Assembly (NCBI GenBank): GCA_002479405.1
Contig: DLMX01000086.1
Coordinates: 31,180-37,604, forward strand
Direction of reading: 5' to 3'
Source of the DNA: Methylophilaceae bacterium UBA7525
Lineage (GTDB): Bacteria; Pseudomonadota; Gammaproteobacteria; Burkholderiales; Methylophilaceae
Length of the DNA stretch: 6,425 nucleotides
Part shown: positions 4,798 to 6,425 of the stretch, one piece after another
How the letters are laid out: each line of letters opens with the position of its first letter
How positions within the stretch are numbered: the first letter of the stretch is position 1
Program-made: the position numbers and the translations under genes
Notes under the pieces: model-generated
Databases searched by the model: none
Told to the model about the DNA's origin: nothing
Seen by the model: the letters and a program-made list of their open reading frames with translations, nothing else

Positions 4798-6425
4798 ATG
4801 AGTCACTTTCTGGATCGCCTGAAATTCTTCGACAAGGTCAAGGCCGGCTTTTCCGACAGTCACGGCATCGTCACCAATGAGGATCGCCAGTGGGAAGATG
4901 CCTACCGCCATCGCTGGCAGCATGACAAGGTGGTGCGCTCCACTCACGGTGTCAATTGCACCGGCGGTTGCAGCTGGAAGATTTTCGTCAAGAACGGCCT
5001 GGTCTCGTTCGAGATGCAGCAGACCGACTACCCGCGTACACGCGACGATTTGCCCGACCACGAGCCGCGCGGTTGCCAGCGTGGCGCATCGTTCTCCTGG
5101 TATCTGTATAGCCCGCACCGTATCAAGCATCCGCTGATACGCGGCCGTTTGCTCGACCTCTATCGCGCAGAAAGAAAATCGGGCAAGGATCCGGTGGATG
5201 CCTGGGCGGCAATTCAGGCAGATGCACAGAAACGCAAATCCTATACCGCAGTGCGCGGCCTCGGCGGTTTCGTGCGCGCCCATTGGGATGAAGTCAACGA
5301 GATTATCGCCGCTGCCAACGTATATACGATCAAGCAGTGGGGGCCGGATCGTATTTTCGGTTTTTCGCCTATCCCTGCCATGTCCATGATTTCCTATGCT
5401 GCCGGTTCGCGCTATCTTTCCCTCATCGGCGCTGCCTGCGGTTCTTTTTACGATTGGTATTGCGACCTGCCTGCCGCCAGCCCGCAGACCTGGGGCGAGC
5501 AGACCGACGTGCCGGAAGCCGCAGACTGGTATAACTCGACCTACATCATCATCACTGGCGCCAATCTGCCGATGACGCGTACGCCGGACGCTCACTTTGC
5601 CTCGGAGGTGCGTTACAAGGGCGCCAAGATCGTTGCCATGGCGCCGGATTACGCCGAGTTCGTCAAGTTTTCTGATCTCTGGATGCCGATCCGCCAAGGC
5701 ACTGATGCTGCAGCTTTCCTCGCCATGGGGCATGTCGCCCTGAAAGAGTTCTTCATTGAGAATCAGGATCCCTATTTCCAGGAATATGCCCGCAAATATA
5801 CTGATTTGCCGATGCAGGTCATGCTAGGTCCGCAGGGTGATGGTTATGTCTCCGACCGCTTGCTGCGTGCCTCCGATTTCGATGGAGCCATGGGCGAAAC
5901 CAACAACCCGGATTGGAAGACCGTGGTGTTCGACCGCAAGTCCTTCGGTTTTGTGGTGCCGAACGGCAGTATCGGCTTCCGCTGGGGCGAAGAAGGCAAA
6001 TGGAATCTGCTGGAAAAAAATGCCGCCACCCAGAACCCTATCGAAGCTGAGCTTTCCTGCATCGATGACCGCGACGAGGTGGTGTCGGTCGGTTTTCCGC
6101 ACTTCAATCACGGAGAAGAGGCTTTGCTGTACCGCAACGTGCCTGCTCGCAAGATCAAGTTAGCCGATGGCAGCGATGTGCTGGTTGCCAGCGTGTTTGA
6201 CCTGCAGGTGGCGCAATATGGCATCGACCGTGGTTTGGGCGGCGGCAACGTGGCGAGCGATTATGCCGATGCCAGCGTCGCCTACACCCCGGCCTGGGCC
6301 GAGAAGGTGACCGGCGTCAAGGCGGCCGACATCGAGCGCACCGGACGAGAGTTCGCCTATAACGCCTCGAAGACCAAGGGCAAATCCATGGTCATCATGG
6401 GTGCCGCCATCAACCACTGGTATCA
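4798..6425 (+). CDS. narG: Respiratory nitrate reductase alpha subunit NarG, N-terminal part (3' truncated)
   Basis: Catalytic subunit of NarGHI; reduces nitrate to nitrite at a molybdenum bis-MGD centre on the cytoplasmic side of the membrane. The frame runs without a stop to the right edge: 542 codons plus two bases, a bit under half of the roughly 1250-residue family. It starts MSHFLDRLKFF, like E. coli NarG (MSKFLDRFRYF). The FS0 [4Fe-4S] ligands are present: H50, C54 and C58 in THGVNCTGGCSWK, and C93 in EPRGCQRGAS. The Mo-ligand aspartate is D223 in FYDWYCDLP (E. coli Asp222, numbered without Met). Other conserved blocks are QQTDYPRTR (74-82), GPDRIFGFSPIPAMSM (182-197), ASPQTWGEQTDVPE and NGSIGFRWGE; the visible part ends at GAAINHWY. 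There is no cleavable signal peptide, as usual for bacterial cytoplasm-facing NarG. It is preceded by narK1-narK2 in the same direction; narH, narJ and narI are expected beyond the window. The 'deep' NarG group fits much better than periplasmic NapA or archaeal-type pNarG. Confidence 0.97.
   Translation, partial: MSHFLDRLKFFDKVKAGFSDSHGIVTNEDRQWEDAYRHRWQHDKVVRSTHGVNCTGGCSWKIFVKNGLVSFEMQQTDYPRTRDDLPDHEPRGCQRGASFSWYLYSPHRIKHPLIRGRLLDLYRAERKSGKDPVDAWAAIQADAQKRKSYTAVRGLGGFVRAHWDEVNEIIAAANVYTIKQWGPDRIFGFSPIPAMSMISYAAGSRYLSLIGAACGSFYDWYCDLPAASPQTWGEQTDVPEAADWYNSTYIIITGANLPMTRTPDAHFASEVRYKGAKIVAMAPDYAEFVKFSDLWMPIRQGTDAAAFLAMGHVALKEFFIENQDPYFQEYARKYTDLPMQVMLGPQGDGYVSDRLLRASDFDGAMGETNNPDWKTVVFDRKSFGFVVPNGSIGFRWGEEGKWNLLEKNAATQNPIEAELSCIDDRDEVVSVGFPHFNHGEEALLYRNVPARKIKLADGSDVLVASVFDLQVAQYGIDRGLGGGNVASDYADASVAYTPAWAEKVTGVKAADIERTGREFAYNASKTKGKSMVIMGAAINHWY

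Noticed and set aside
4771..5733. Long minus-strand open frame (320 codons) opposite narG
   Set aside because: It lies antisense to the strongly conserved narG N-terminus and gives a protein with no recognisable family features. It is explained by codon bias on the opposite strand.
1..6425. Search for CRISPR arrays, insertion sequences, tRNA genes and other hidden systems
   Set aside because: No repeated 20-40 base units, terminal inverted repeats, transposase-like frames or tRNA-like sequences were seen. The window is densely filled by five nitrate-respiration genes.

Overview
The window shows a respiratory nitrate-reduction locus of a denitrifying or nitrate-respiring proteobacterium. All genes lie on the + strand. 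In order they are: the C-terminal part of a NarX-type sensor kinase, a complete NarL-type response regulator, two complete nitrate/nitrite MFS transporters of different classes (NarK1-type, then NarK2/E. coli NarK-type), and the N-terminal 542 codons of narG, the catalytic subunit of membrane-bound nitrate reductase. Moderate GC content, Shine-Dalgarno starts, a NarXL/NarK1/NarK2/NarG gene set and the protein subtypes suggest a betaproteobacterium. That placement is inference from remembered family sequences, not from a search.

Layout. Positions 1-998: kinase, cut off by the left edge, with a GAF-like end, an H-box and an HATPase domain. Positions 995-1654: narL, overlapping the kinase stop in an ATGA. 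Positions 1655-1804: a 150-base intergenic stretch with small dyads and no clear FNR box or terminator; it is the only intergenic place for a promoter upstream of the transporters. Positions 1805-3073: narK1. Positions 3086-4696: narK2, 12 bases downstream, with its Shine-Dalgarno overlapping the narK1 stop. Positions 4697-4797: a 101-base leader with a 10-bp hairpin and a 12-base-period direct repeat. Positions 4798-6425: narG, open to the right edge; narH, narJ and narI would be expected beyond it.

How it works together (family knowledge): NarX senses nitrate/nitrite and phosphorylates NarL, which controls nar promoters. NarK1 brings nitrate in, probably with protons. NarK2 exchanges nitrate for nitrite. 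NarG reduces nitrate to nitrite in the cytoplasm with electrons from quinol via NarI and NarH.

I found no undescribed system, no mobile element, no RNA gene and no CRISPR array. The points most worth checking are a roughly 67-residue hydrophobic insertion in the middle of the NarK2 protein, the structured leader before narG, the narL-narK1 spacer, and a NarL recognition-helix residue that differs from E. coli.
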